A DNA stretch of 64,000 nucleotides from Algibacter pectinivorans. Lineage in GTDB: Bacteria > Bacteroidota > Bacteroidia > Flavobacteriales > Flavobacteriaceae. The stretch is taken from NCBI RefSeq assembly GCF_900112595.1, contig NZ_FOMI01000011.1:22269-86268 (forward strand), in the 5' to 3' direction. A program made the position numbers and the translations under genes. The first letter of the stretch is position 1; every line of letters starts with the position of its first letter. The notes under the pieces are model-generated. The model saw nothing but the letters and a program-made list of their open reading frames with translations, searched no databases and was not told where the DNA came from. This document shows, piece by piece, positions 28,809-37,966 of the stretch.

Positions 28809-30083
28809 ATGGCAGTAGATTTACTACTTGGACTACAATGGGGAGACGAAGGCAAAGGAAAAATTGTTGACGTACTTACCTCTAACTACAATATTATTGC
28901 CCGTTTTCAAGGTGGACCAAATGCAGGACACACTTTAGTATTTAACGGTAAAAAGCATGTATTACACACCATTCCTTCAGGAATTTTTCATGACGATGCA
29001 ACCAACCTTGTTGGTAACGGTGTTGTTATAGATCCTGTAATTTTTAAAGGTGAACTAGATAAATTAGAAGAACAAAATGTTGATTATAGAAAATCACTTA
29101 TGATTTCTAGAAAGGCACACATCATTTTACCAACACACAGACTACTTGATGCTGCCAGTGAAACTTCTAAAGGAAAAGCTAAAATTGGCTCTACTTTAAA
29201 AGGTATTGGCCCAACATATATGGATAAAACCGGTAGAAACGGAATTCGTGTTGGCGATTTAGAATTAAGCGATTGGAAAGAACGTTATAGAGCATTGGCA
29301 GATAAGCATGAGTCTATGATTTCTTTTTATAATGTTGAAATTGAATACGATCTAAAAGAATTAGAAACCGAGTTTTTTAAAGCTGTCGAAGTTTTAAAAT
29401 CTTTAAAGTTTATAGATTCTGAGGAATATATTTATCAAGCACAAAAATCTGGACAAACCATTTTAGCTGAAGGTGCTCAAGGCTCTTTACTAGATATCGA
29501 TTTTGGAACTTACCCATTTGTTACCTCAAGTAACACCACTGCGGCAGGTGCTTGTACTGGTTTAGGTGTAGCACCTAATCAAATAGGCGAAGTGTTTGGT
29601 ATTTTTAAAGCTTACACTACACGTGTAGGTTCGGGCCCTTTCCCTACCGAGTTATTTGATGAAGATGGTGCAACTATGGCTAAAGTTGGTAACGAGTTTG
29701 GAGCTACAACAGGACGCCCAAGACGTTGCGGATGGTTAGATTTAGTAGCCCTAAAATATGCTTGTCAAGTAAATGGAGTTACACAACTTATGATGATGAA
29801 AGGCGATGTACTTTCTGGTTTTAAAACCTTAAAAGTGTGTACCGCTTATAAATATAAAGGTGAAGTAATTGAACACTTACCATATAATATTGAACCTGAA
29901 AATGTTGAACCTATATATACTGATTTTAGCGGATGGAACGAAGACTTAACAGAAATGTCTGAAGCTTCACAAATGCCTAAAGCACTAAACGAGTATATTG
30001 AATTCTTAGAAAAAGAATTAGAAATTCCTATTACTATAGTTTCGGTTGGACCAGATAGAAAACAAACTATTTTTAGAAAATAA
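28809..30083 (+). CDS. purA: adenylosuccinate synthetase
   Basis: 424 residues, full length. It makes adenylosuccinate from IMP, aspartate and GTP, the first step from IMP to AMP. Motifs: the P-loop-like GDEGKGK at residues 12-18; GPNAGHT with the catalytic His; KGIGPTYMDK; EGAQGSLLDIDFGTYPFVTSSNTTA; and GRPRRCGW near the end. It follows the fur-like gene closely and ends at a strong terminator. Confidence 0.97.
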   Translation: MAVDLLLGLQWGDEGKGKIVDVLTSNYNIIARFQGGPNAGHTLVFNGKKHVLHTIPSGIFHDDATNLVGNGVVIDPVIFKGELDKLEEQNVDYRKSLMISRKAHIILPTHRLLDAASETSKGKAKIGSTLKGIGPTYMDKTGRNGIRVGDLELSDWKERYRALADKHESMISFYNVEIEYDLKELETEFFKAVEVLKSLKFIDSEEYIYQAQKSGQTILAEGAQGSLLDIDFGTYPFVTSSNTTAAGACTGLGVAPNQIGEVFGIFKAYTTRVGSGPFPTELFDEDGATMAKVGNEFGATTGRPRRCGWLDLVALKYACQVNGVTQLMMMKGDVLSGFKTLKVCTAYKYKGEVIEHLPYNIEPENVEPIYTDFSGWNEDLTEMSEASQMPKALNEYIEFLEKELEIPITIVSVGPDRKQTIFRK

Positions 30084-30106
30084 TTTTCACCAACATACTA
30101 GTTACA

Positions 30107-30140
30107 AAAAAACGCTCCAAAACAATTTGGAGCGTTTTTT
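30107..30140 (+). terminator. Rho-independent terminator after purA
   Basis: A perfect 15-bp stem (AAAAAACGCTCCAAA at 30107-30121 with its complement at 30126-30140) and a 4-base loop ACAA, ending in six T. Confidence 0.93.
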
Positions 30141-30172
30141 GTATCAAAACAATTATACATCATATTTATCGT

Positions 30173-30180
30173 TATTTTTG
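30173..30180 (+). promoter_or_regulatory. -7 promoter element of the OstA-like gene
   Basis: TATTTTTG, 18 bases ahead of the GTG start at 30199. No clear -33 TTG. Its position supports the GTG as the real start. Confidence 0.5.
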
Positions 30181-30198
30181 CTATAAATTATTTAAACT

Positions 30199-32361
30199 GT
30201 GAACAAACTACAGCTTTTACTTTTTACACTTATTATTGGTATAAGTTCCATAACAAGTGCTCAAGAACAAAAGAAAATTAAAATAGAATATGCTGGTAAA
30301 CTAACCATTGACAATGAAAATTACCCCGGCGCTAAAATTTTAACACGAGATGATGCTCAACAAGTACATATAGAACATGGCGGTGCTAACATGTGGTGCG
30401 ACAAGGCTATACATTACAGTAAAGACAACTTTATTGAAGCTTATGGTAATGTAAAGTTAAAACAAGGCGATACTATAAATATGACTTCTAAGTATATTGA
30501 GTACAGCGGGATTACCGAATTAGCGTTTGCAAGTGGCGATGTGGTTATGACAGACCCAAATTCCACCATTACATCAGATACGCTTTATATGGATCGCACA
30601 AGACAACAGGCATTTTACAGAAGCGGCGGAACGGTTGTAAAAGATTCATCGGGTACTATTACCAGTAAAATTGGAAGGTATTATATGGATCAAAAAAAGT
30701 ATCAATTTGTCGAAGATGTTGTTTTGGTGAGTGAAGAATCAACCATAAATTCAAATTACTTCGATTTTTATTCAGACACCGGTTATGCTTACCTTTTTGG
30801 ACCATCAACCATTACCACTGAAGAAAGTAAAACCTATTGTGAAAAAGGATTCTACGATACCGAAAACAAAATAGGATATGCTCTTAAAAAAGCTAGAATC
30901 GATTATGATGATAGAATCATTGAAGGTGATAGTTTGTTTTTTGATAATAATAAAAGTTTTGCTTCGGCTTCCAATAATATAAAAATTACAGATACTATAA
31001 ATAACAGTATTGTTAAAGGACATTATGCCGAAGTATTTAAGGAAAAGGATTCTTTATTTATAACAAAGCGAGCACTGGCCATTACCGTTCAAGAAAACGA
31101 TTCTATTTATATTCATGCCGATAAAATAATGGTTACCGGAAAACCAGAACATCGCATTATTAATGCATACTACAACGCAAGAATTTTTAAAACGGACCTT
31201 AGTGGAAAAGCAGACTCTATTCATTCCGATGAGAAAACAGGCATCACCAAATTAATAAATATTCCGCGTCTCTCTAAAGGCGATAAATTTTCAGTAGTAC
31301 GAAAACCTATTCTTTGGAATTTAGAAAATCAAATGACGGGCGACACGATTCATTTAATTTCAAACCCTGAATCAGAAAAAATAGATTCTCTACTAGTATT
31401 CGAAAACGCCTTTGTTATAAGTAAAGACACGCTAAGCCAAAACGGATATAATCAAATTAACGGAAAGCGATTAGTAGGTTTATTTAATGACAAAAATGAA
31501 TTAAACAAAGTAGATGTTACTAAAAATGCCCAGTCTATTTTCTACGCTAGAAACGATAAACAAGAACTTATAGGTATCGATAAATCTAAATCTGGAAGCA
31601 TTTCTATTTTGTTTACTGATGGCGATATAGATGAATATACACGATTTAATCAAATTGATGGAAATTTATTTCCAGAATCTAAATTCCCTGAAAAAGAAAA
31701 ATTCTTAAAAGGTTTCGATTGGCGAGACGATGAGCGTCCGCGTAGTGTTGAAGATTTATTTAAAGACGATCCGCCATTAAAATTAGCCGTTATAAAAGGA
31801 TTAGAAGATTACATTCCTCAAGACGATTTCTTTGACCAGTCATTAAACGACCGTATTAATGCTTCTAAACGTATTTATAAAATCAATCCAAAAAAACAAA
31901 AAAGCTTATTGCTTTACCCAAATGATTTCGACAACCTAAAATGGATTAAAAACAATATTACAGTAATAAAAAATACAGAATATGCACCAAATGGTAATAT
32001 GGAGGCAGACCAAATAAAAAACACCTCTAAAAAGGTTGGATTTATTACACAATCTATTAATGAAACCAATGGAAGTTTTAAATATTCTATTTGGCTAAAA
32101 GGACAAGGCCACGTTAAAATCAACCTTCAAGAAATGTACGGCGACTTTACCGTATACAATAAATTAGATGTTAATCTAACAACCAATTGGAAGTTATATG
32201 AAATTAATGCCACAAAAGAAAATGACGGCCATAAAATAAGGTGTGCAATTAGTAATATTGTTGAAGGCGACACCGTCTATTCTTGGGGAGCAACACTAAT
32301 TAAAATACCTAAAGATCAGGTATCAATATCCCAACCAAAAAAAGATAACAACAAAAAATAA
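30199..32361 (+). CDS. OstA/LptA-like periplasmic protein with C-terminal beta-sandwich domain
   Basis: 720 residues, GTG start, signal peptide about 1-21 (ending TSAQ). Residues about 25-480 have the repeating beta pattern of OstA-like (LptA/LptD N-terminal) proteins: YGNVKLKQGDTINMTSKYIEY, FASGDVVMTDPNSTITSDTLYMD and FKTDLSGKADSIHSDEK. This fold carries lipopolysaccharide across the periplasm. The region to about 545 ends in the family-typical FDWRDDERPRSVEDLFKDDPP. Beyond that, residues about 575-708 look like a jelly-roll, CBM-type domain: LLLYPNDFDNLKWIKNN, then EYAPNGNMEADQI, then SIWLKGQGHVKINL and TTNWKLYEI. From memory, flavobacterial OstA-like proteins usually stop near 560-600 residues, so this tail appears to be an addition. 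An aminotransferase gene follows 44 bases later. Confidence 0.85.
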   Translation: MNKLQLLLFTLIIGISSITSAQEQKKIKIEYAGKLTIDNENYPGAKILTRDDAQQVHIEHGGANMWCDKAIHYSKDNFIEAYGNVKLKQGDTINMTSKYIEYSGITELAFASGDVVMTDPNSTITSDTLYMDRTRQQAFYRSGGTVVKDSSGTITSKIGRYYMDQKKYQFVEDVVLVSEESTINSNYFDFYSDTGYAYLFGPSTITTEESKTYCEKGFYDTENKIGYALKKARIDYDDRIIEGDSLFFDNNKSFASASNNIKITDTINNSIVKGHYAEVFKEKDSLFITKRALAITVQENDSIYIHADKIMVTGKPEHRIINAYYNARIFKTDLSGKADSIHSDEKTGITKLINIPRLSKGDKFSVVRKPILWNLENQMTGDTIHLISNPESEKIDSLLVFENAFVISKDTLSQNGYNQINGKRLVGLFNDKNELNKVDVTKNAQSIFYARNDKQELIGIDKSKSGSISILFTDGDIDEYTRFNQIDGNLFPESKFPEKEKFLKGFDWRDDERPRSVEDLFKDDPPLKLAVIKGLEDYIPQDDFFDQSLNDRINASKRIYKINPKKQKSLLLYPNDFDNLKWIKNNITVIKNTEYAPNGNMEADQIKNTSKKVGFITQSINETNGSFKYSIWLKGQGHVKINLQEMYGDFTVYNKLDVNLTTNWKLYEINATKENDGHKIRCAISNIVEGDTVYSWGATLIKIPKDQVSISQPKKDNNKK

Positions 32362-32405
32362 CTTTTACAACCTTCTAAAAAAAACAGTTTCTCACAAACA
32401 ATAAC

Positions 32406-33602
32406 ATGCAGGCAGATTTCAAAAAATACCAAGCCCAAACCTCACCACATCCTTTGGCTATGGAAATCTCACATGCCAACGGTTCTTATATTTACGATAC
32501 CAACAATAAAGCTTATTTAGACTTTGTTGCTGGTGTTTCTGCTTGTCCTTTAGGGCATAATCATCCTAAAGTAGTTAAAGCTATTAAAAAGCAATTGGAC
32601 AGCTATATGCATGTTATGGTTTATGGTGAATACATACAAAAACCTGCTGTAGAACTTACAAAACTTCTTTCAGAGCATTTACCCGAAAACTTAGAAAAAA
32701 CCTATTTAACAAACTCAGGAACCGAAGCCATTGAAGGCGCTTTAAAACTAGCAAAACGTGCTACTGGGCGTAGCGAAATTATAGCAGCTAATAAAGCCTA
32801 TCACGGTAACACTATGGGAGCTATGAGTGTTATGGGTTTCGAAGAACGCAAACAAGCCTTTAGACCGCTACTACCAGATGTAAAATTTATAGACTTTAAT
32901 AACGAAGCCCATTTAAATAAAATAACCACAAAAACAGCTGGTGTAATTTTAGAAAGCATACAAGGTGGCGCTGGGTTTATTGAACCTACCCCTAACTACT
33001 TAGAAAAAGTTAAAGCACGTTGCGCTCAAGTTGGTGCTTTGTTAATTTTAGACGAAATACAACCAGGAATTGGTCGTACAGGTAGACTCTTTGGTTTCGA
33101 AAATTATAATTGCGTCCCAGACATTCTAGTTACAGGTAAAGGTTTAGGCGGAGGCTTACCTATTGGAGCGTTTACGGCATCGGGAAAACTTATGGACTTA
33201 CTTCAAGATAATCCAAAACTAGGACATATTACCACTTTTGGTGGACATCCTGTTATTGCTGCTTCTGCCCTAGCCACGCTTAAAGAAATTACAGAAAGTA
33301 ATTTAATAGAAGAAACCCTTGAAAAAGAAAAGTTGTTTAGAGAGCTGCTGGCTCACCCATTAATTAAAGAGGTAAGAGGAAAAGGACTAATGCTAGCGTT
33401 TTTAACACCTTCTGCCGAAATTACAAACGCTTTAATTCTAAAATGTGAAAAACTTGGTTTAATACTATTTTGGCTTTTATTTGAACCCAAAGCGGTAAGA
33501 ATAACGCCTCCACTAACTATTTCGAAGGATGAAATTAAAGAAGGTTGCCAAATAATACTAGGTGTTTTAGATGAAATTCAACAAACAACAACCTCAAAAT
33601 AA
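32406..33602 (+). CDS. class III PLP-dependent aminotransferase (ArgD/GabT-like)
   Basis: 398 residues, in the acetylornithine/4-aminobutyrate aminotransferase group. Motifs: FVAGVSACPLGHNHPKV; LTNSGTEAIEGALKLAKRATGR; the PLP region LILDEIQPGIGRTGRLFGFE; and TGKGLGGGLPIGAFTA, where the lysine forms the Schiff base. The substrate cannot be set from sequence: acetyl- or succinylornithine, GABA and others all fit. It lies between the OstA-like and TPR genes and no arginine genes are beside it, so I leave the symbol blank. Confidence 0.88.
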   Translation: MQADFKKYQAQTSPHPLAMEISHANGSYIYDTNNKAYLDFVAGVSACPLGHNHPKVVKAIKKQLDSYMHVMVYGEYIQKPAVELTKLLSEHLPENLEKTYLTNSGTEAIEGALKLAKRATGRSEIIAANKAYHGNTMGAMSVMGFEERKQAFRPLLPDVKFIDFNNEAHLNKITTKTAGVILESIQGGAGFIEPTPNYLEKVKARCAQVGALLILDEIQPGIGRTGRLFGFENYNCVPDILVTGKGLGGGLPIGAFTASGKLMDLLQDNPKLGHITTFGGHPVIAASALATLKEITESNLIEETLEKEKLFRELLAHPLIKEVRGKGLMLAFLTPSAEITNALILKCEKLGLILFWLLFEPKAVRITPPLTISKDEIKEGCQIILGVLDEIQQTTTSK

Positions 33603-33747
33603 CACTCTGATTATCAAAGAGTAAACTAAAAAACCACTCGTAAATCCTATAAATGTTCATTACTTTGTTAAAAACATTTATGCAATCTGGCCTATATCAA
33701 GAAATAGTAGCTTAAATTTATAATACTAGTAATTTTTAAATGTGCTT

Positions 33748-35139
33748 ATGGAGTTTAGTCATGATGACAACAACAATTTGCCAATCACCAAGTTTGAATC
33801 GATGTTAAAAACAAACCATGTTTTGTTTTTTGACTCTGAAGAATTTGAAAATATTATTCACCATTACTTAAATCAAGGTAAAATTGCTTTAGCTAAAAAG
33901 GCAATTAAACTTGGCCTAGGTCAGCACCCAACATCTATTAATTTAAGACTTTTTAAAGTAGAAATTTACGTTTTTGAAGACAAGCTTCAAGAAGCTGACG
34001 ATCTGCTAAACGAATTATATAGTATAGATCCTAGCAACGAAGAAATATACATTCAAAAAGCAAATATTTTCTCGAAAAAAGATGACCATGAACAGGCCAT
34101 AAAAATACTTAAGGAAGCTGCTAAATTAGCAGACGATTTGGTAGATTTATATTCTTTAATTGGTATGGAGTATTTATTTTTAGACAACTATGAAGAGGCT
34201 AAAACCTATTTCATGAAATGTTTAAAAACCGATCCAAATGATTACTCGGCACTGTACAATGTTATTTATTGCTTTGAGTTTTTAAACCAAAACGAAGATG
34301 CTATTTCTTACTTAAATGATTTTTTAAACGAAAATCCTTATTGTGAAGTTGGTTGGCATCAACTAGGTAAGCAATATGTAACCTTAAAAGAATTTGAAAA
34401 AGCATTAACGGCATTCGATTTTGCTATTATTTCAGATGATACTTTTGTTGGGGCATACCTAGAACTTGGTAAAGTGTTAGAAGAGTTAAAACGTTATGAT
34501 GAGGCTATAGCAAACTATACTATTACTTTAAATTTAGACGATCCTACCTCTTTCGCTTTACTTCGTATTGGTAGCTGCTATGAAAAATTAAATAAAGACG
34601 ATTTAGCCATTCAGTATTATGACAGAACGGTTCATGAAGACCCACTACTGGACAAAGGCTGGATTGCTATTACAAAGTTTTATAATAAAAAAGGAAACTA
34701 TCAAAAAGCGCTTTTCTTTATTAATAAGGCTATAAATATAGATTCTGAAAATGTAACCTACTGGAAGTTATATTCTCAAATAAACCACCGTTTAAGTTTT
34801 TATGAAGAAGCAGAACGCGGTTATAAAAAAACGATCGAGCTTGGAAACTACGAACTTAATACCTGGTTATCTCGTGGCGACTTATTAATTCAATTAGGTG
34901 AGCCACAAGCTGCAATACTAAATTTTGAACAAGCCATAGAGTTTTATCCTGAAAACGCCGAACTAGAATACCGCCTAGCAGGTTTATTTTTTCTTTTAAT
35001 GGAAAACGACAAAGGTATTTTTCATCTTAAAAACGCGTTAAAACATAATAAAGATTATGCTTTTATAATTGACGAGCTTTTCCCTAAGGTATCCAACAAA
35101 TTGTTGGTTAAAAATATCCTTAAACAAATTGAAAAGTAA
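33748..35139 (+). CDS. tetratricopeptide-repeat protein
   Basis: 463 residues from the ATG at 33748; a GTG two codons upstream is also in frame but less likely. From about residue 45 nearly the whole chain is TPR units (patterns such as YSLIGMEYLFLDNYEEAKTY and LGKVLEELKRYDEAIANY), giving about ten or eleven repeats. There is no signal peptide or membrane segment, so it is probably a cytosolic scaffold. The partner is unknown. It leads a group of TPR, DUF368, DUF368, aroE and DUF349 genes. Confidence 0.85.
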   Translation: MEFSHDDNNNLPITKFESMLKTNHVLFFDSEEFENIIHHYLNQGKIALAKKAIKLGLGQHPTSINLRLFKVEIYVFEDKLQEADDLLNELYSIDPSNEEIYIQKANIFSKKDDHEQAIKILKEAAKLADDLVDLYSLIGMEYLFLDNYEEAKTYFMKCLKTDPNDYSALYNVIYCFEFLNQNEDAISYLNDFLNENPYCEVGWHQLGKQYVTLKEFEKALTAFDFAIISDDTFVGAYLELGKVLEELKRYDEAIANYTITLNLDDPTSFALLRIGSCYEKLNKDDLAIQYYDRTVHEDPLLDKGWIAITKFYNKKGNYQKALFFINKAINIDSENVTYWKLYSQINHRLSFYEEAERGYKKTIELGNYELNTWLSRGDLLIQLGEPQAAILNFEQAIEFYPENAELEYRLAGLFFLLMENDKGIFHLKNALKHNKDYAFIIDELFPKVSNKLLVKNILKQIEK

Positions 35140-35184
35140 GCGGTTCATCTCGTGCTAATAATTTTTTTTTAGTGACCAATTGTA

Positions 35185-35192
35185 TACCTTTG
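35185..35192 (+). promoter_or_regulatory. -7 promoter element ahead of the first DUF368 gene
   Basis: TACCTTTG, 18 bases upstream of the ATG at 35211; a T-rich stretch is present at the -33 distance but no TTG. Suggests the DUF368-DUF368-aroE group can be transcribed separately from the TPR gene. Confidence 0.4.
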
Positions 35193-35210
35193 GTTTTCTT
35201 ATAAAATATT

Positions 35211-36128
35211 ATGCAAAGAAACCTAAAAGATTACCTTATTATCTCCTTTAAAGGATTAGCCATGGGCGCTGCAGATGCTGTTCCTGGAGTTTCAGGAGGC
35301 ACAATCGCTTTTATTTCTGGAATTTATGAAGAACTCATTTCTAGCATCAGCAATGTTAACGCAGCACTTTTTAAAACCCTATTCAAAGATGGCTTAAAAG
35401 CCTTTTGGAAACAGGCAAATGGTAATTTTCTGTTAGCACTATTAACAGGAATCATAATTAGTTTTGTTTCCTTTATGAAACTGGCTAAATATTTACTAGA
35501 GTACCATCCCGTTTTAATATGGTCCTTCTTTTTCGGACTTATTGTGGCCAGTATTTATTTTGTTGGTAAACAAATTACAAAATGGAATTTAGGCACTATA
35601 GTCGCTCTAGTTATTGGTGCTGCCATAGCCTTTTATATAAGTAAATTACCGTCTTTAGGCACTAACGAAAATCCTTGGTTTTTATTTATAGCAGGAGCTA
35701 TTGCTATTTGTGCTATGATATTACCAGGTATTTCTGGTTCTTTTATATTAATTATACTTGGTGCGTACAAAACCCTTAGTAATGCCATACACGACCTAGA
35801 TTTAAAAAAAATAGTCATATTTGCTGCAGGAGCTGTAATAGGTTTATTAAGCTTTAGCCATGTTTTAAAATGGCTCTTTAAACATTATCATAACATTACT
35901 TTAGCGGTATTAACAGGCTTTATTTTCGGGTCGCTAAATAAAGTTTGGCCATGGAAAAAAACATTATCCTGGTACACAGACTCTAAAGGTATAGAAGTGC
36001 CCTTGTTACAAGAAAGCGTATCGCCAATAGCCTTTGAAGGTCCAAATCAAATGATGTACGCCATAGTACTAATGCTTCTGGGTTTTTTAACTATTTTTAT
36101 TCTTGAACGCGTGGGCTCTAAAAAATAA
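35211..36128 (+). CDS. DUF368 polytopic membrane protein (first copy)
   Basis: 305 residues with eight or more membrane helices. It carries the DUF368 signature GLAMGAADAVPGVSGGTIAF at the N-terminus and a second inverted-type motif AMILPGISGSFILIILGAY near residue 170. DUF368 proteins have been linked in recent work to transport of the lipid carrier C55-P (PopT). The assignment here rests on family membership only. Its stop overlaps the start of a second DUF368 gene by one base (TAATG). Confidence 0.9.
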   Translation: MQRNLKDYLIISFKGLAMGAADAVPGVSGGTIAFISGIYEELISSISNVNAALFKTLFKDGLKAFWKQANGNFLLALLTGIIISFVSFMKLAKYLLEYHPVLIWSFFFGLIVASIYFVGKQITKWNLGTIVALVIGAAIAFYISKLPSLGTNENPWFLFIAGAIAICAMILPGISGSFILIILGAYKTLSNAIHDLDLKKIVIFAAGAVIGLLSFSHVLKWLFKHYHNITLAVLTGFIFGSLNKVWPWKKTLSWYTDSKGIEVPLLQESVSPIAFEGPNQMMYAIVLMLLGFLTIFILERVGSKK

Positions 36129-37144
36129 TGCAAAGTACAAGAACATTAACAGATAAAATTTTTCTAATCTTAAAAGGGTTAGGTATGGGAGCTGCCAATA
36201 AAGTTCCTGGAGTTTCTGGTGGTGTTGTGGCTTTTGTTGCTGGGTTTTACGAAGAGTTTATCTACTCCTTAAAAAAAGTAAATAAAACGGCCTTTAAGTT
36301 ATTATTTAACGCACGTTTTAAAAGCTTTTATAAATATATTAACGGTCGTTTTTTAAGTCTGCTTTTTCTAGGTATGGTTGTTAGTTATTTTAGTATCTCT
36401 AAAATTTTAGACTACCTAATAAAACATTATGAACTCTATATTTGGAGTGTCTTTTTTGGCATGATAATAGGTTCCATTTATTACATAAATAAAGATTTTA
36501 AAGATTGGAATTTTAAAACTTACACCTCTTTAGCTATTGGCATATTGCTTGGTGTGGGTATTAGCTTTTTAAACCCAGCTAAAGAAAATGATAACCTGTG
36601 GTTTGTTTTTTTCTGCGGCATAATTAGCGTTTCCGGAATGACCTTACCAGGATTCTCAGGCTCTTTCATTCTTATTCTTCTGGGAAATTATGTATTGCTT
36701 TTAGTAGATTCTGTAAATGCATTATCCGATACATTTACAGAAATAATAAGCGGCGACTTTAGCTTTCTTGACAATACAGAACGCATTAGAATGTTAAAAG
36801 TGCTGGTGGTTTTTACCTTAGGCTCGGTAACCGGTTTAGTAACCTTTTCTCATATACTAAGTTATATCCTAAAACACTACAAAAGCATTACTCTTTCTGC
36901 CATAATAGGATTTATTATAGGCTCTTTAGGTGTAGTATGGCCCTGGAAAAAAACAATTTATAAACTAGACGAATCAGGACATTTTTTATTAGATTCGGCA
37001 AAAGAAAAGGTTATTGAAAATTACCAACGTTTCATTCCTGGTTTAAAAACAGAAACTTATTATGCTATTGGTTTTATTTTCCTTGGAATAGTAATAGTTT
37101 TGGCATTGGAATGGTACGGACAAAAAACAAGAAAAGCAACATGA
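36128..37144 (+). CDS. DUF368 polytopic membrane protein (second copy)
   Basis: 338 residues, homologous to the preceding gene: GLGMGAANKVPGVSGGVVAF at the N-terminus, SGMTLPGFSGSFILILLGNY in the middle, and the same C-terminal VWPWKKT. Charged residues differ (NKVPG against DAVPG), so the pair may have different partners or form a heteromer. It is translationally coupled at both ends: TAATG with the first copy and ATGA with aroE. Confidence 0.9.
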   Translation: MQSTRTLTDKIFLILKGLGMGAANKVPGVSGGVVAFVAGFYEEFIYSLKKVNKTAFKLLFNARFKSFYKYINGRFLSLLFLGMVVSYFSISKILDYLIKHYELYIWSVFFGMIIGSIYYINKDFKDWNFKTYTSLAIGILLGVGISFLNPAKENDNLWFVFFCGIISVSGMTLPGFSGSFILILLGNYVLLLVDSVNALSDTFTEIISGDFSFLDNTERIRMLKVLVVFTLGSVTGLVTFSHILSYILKHYKSITLSAIIGFIIGSLGVVWPWKKTIYKLDESGHFLLDSAKEKVIENYQRFIPGLKTETYYAIGFIFLGIVIVLALEWYGQKTRKAT

Positions 37145-37881
37145 ATAAATTAGGTTTATTAGGTAAAAACATATCTTACTCCTTCTCGAGAACATATTTT
37201 AAAAAGAAATTTGAAAATGAAAATATCAAGGATACTTCATATGAAAATTTCGATATTAAAAACATTGATTTATTTCCTTCGATAATTAAAGAAACCGAAG
37301 GCCTAAAAGGCATGAACGTTACCATTCCTTACAAAGAACAGGTAATGCCTTTTCTAGATAAAATAAATAAAAAAGCAAAAACTATTGGCGCCGTAAACAC
37401 CATAAAAATCACAAAAAAAGGCAAGTTAGTTGGTTACAATACAGATTGCTTTGGTTTTAAAAACAGCATTAAACCTTTTATAAAACCGCATCATAAAAAA
37501 GCTTTAATTTTAGGTACAGGAGGTGCTAGTAAAGCTGTTGCTTTTTCGTTAAATGAAATGGGTATTTCTTATTATTACGTATCTAGAAGTTTAAAAAACG
37601 GTGTAACGTTTACCTATGATACCTTAACAGAACAAGACATAGAAGAGCATCAAATTATAGTAAATTGCACACCATTAGGCACTTTTCCCAACATTCAAGA
37701 GTGCCCAAATATTCCTTATAACGCCATTACAAAAAACCACATTCTTTTCGATTTAATATATAACCCAGAGGAAACCAAGTTCTTAAACCTTGGTAAACAA
37801 AATAAGGCCACCATAATTAATGGTTTAAATATGCTTAGGCTACAAGCCGAAAAATCTTGGTCTATTTGGGGGCTTAAATAA
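37141..37881 (+). CDS. aroE: shikimate dehydrogenase
   Basis: 246 residues from the ATG at 37141, which overlaps the stop of the second DUF368 gene (ATGA); an upstream in-frame start at 37111 would give a basic extension and was rejected. It reduces 3-dehydroshikimate with NADPH in the chorismate pathway. Motifs: GLLGKNISYSFS; GMNVTIPYK with the catalytic lysine; GAVNTI; NTDCFGF with the catalytic Asp; LGTGGASKAV for the nucleotide; and NGLNMLRLQAEKSW at the end. It is a little shorter than the E. coli enzyme, as is common in Bacteroidetes. Confidence 0.95.
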   Translation: MNKLGLLGKNISYSFSRTYFKKKFENENIKDTSYENFDIKNIDLFPSIIKETEGLKGMNVTIPYKEQVMPFLDKINKKAKTIGAVNTIKITKKGKLVGYNTDCFGFKNSIKPFIKPHHKKALILGTGGASKAVAFSLNEMGISYYYVSRSLKNGVTFTYDTLTEQDIEEHQIIVNCTPLGTFPNIQECPNIPYNAITKNHILFDLIYNPEETKFLNLGKQNKATIINGLNMLRLQAEKSWSIWGLK

Positions 37882-37911
37882 AGAGTTAATACTGCTTTGT
37901 AAATACTATAC

Positions 37912-37944
37912 TTGTTAGTATCTTTAATGACGAAAGTAATTTTG
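37912..37944 (+). promoter_or_regulatory. promoter of the DUF349 gene
   Basis: TTG (37912-37914), 22 bases, TAATTTTG (37937-37944). The spacing is slightly long. The ATG is at 37967. Confidence 0.55.
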
Positions 37945-37966
37945 ACGAACCTTAACATTTTTTATA

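Noticed and set aside
33604-33622. Small inverted repeat ACTCT/AGAGT after the aminotransferase gene, considered a terminator.
   Set aside because: Only five base pairs with a 9-base loop and no T run.
37111-37140. Extended start of aroE.
   Set aside because: It overlaps the second DUF368 gene and adds a basic stretch absent from the family; ATGA coupling at 37141 is natural.
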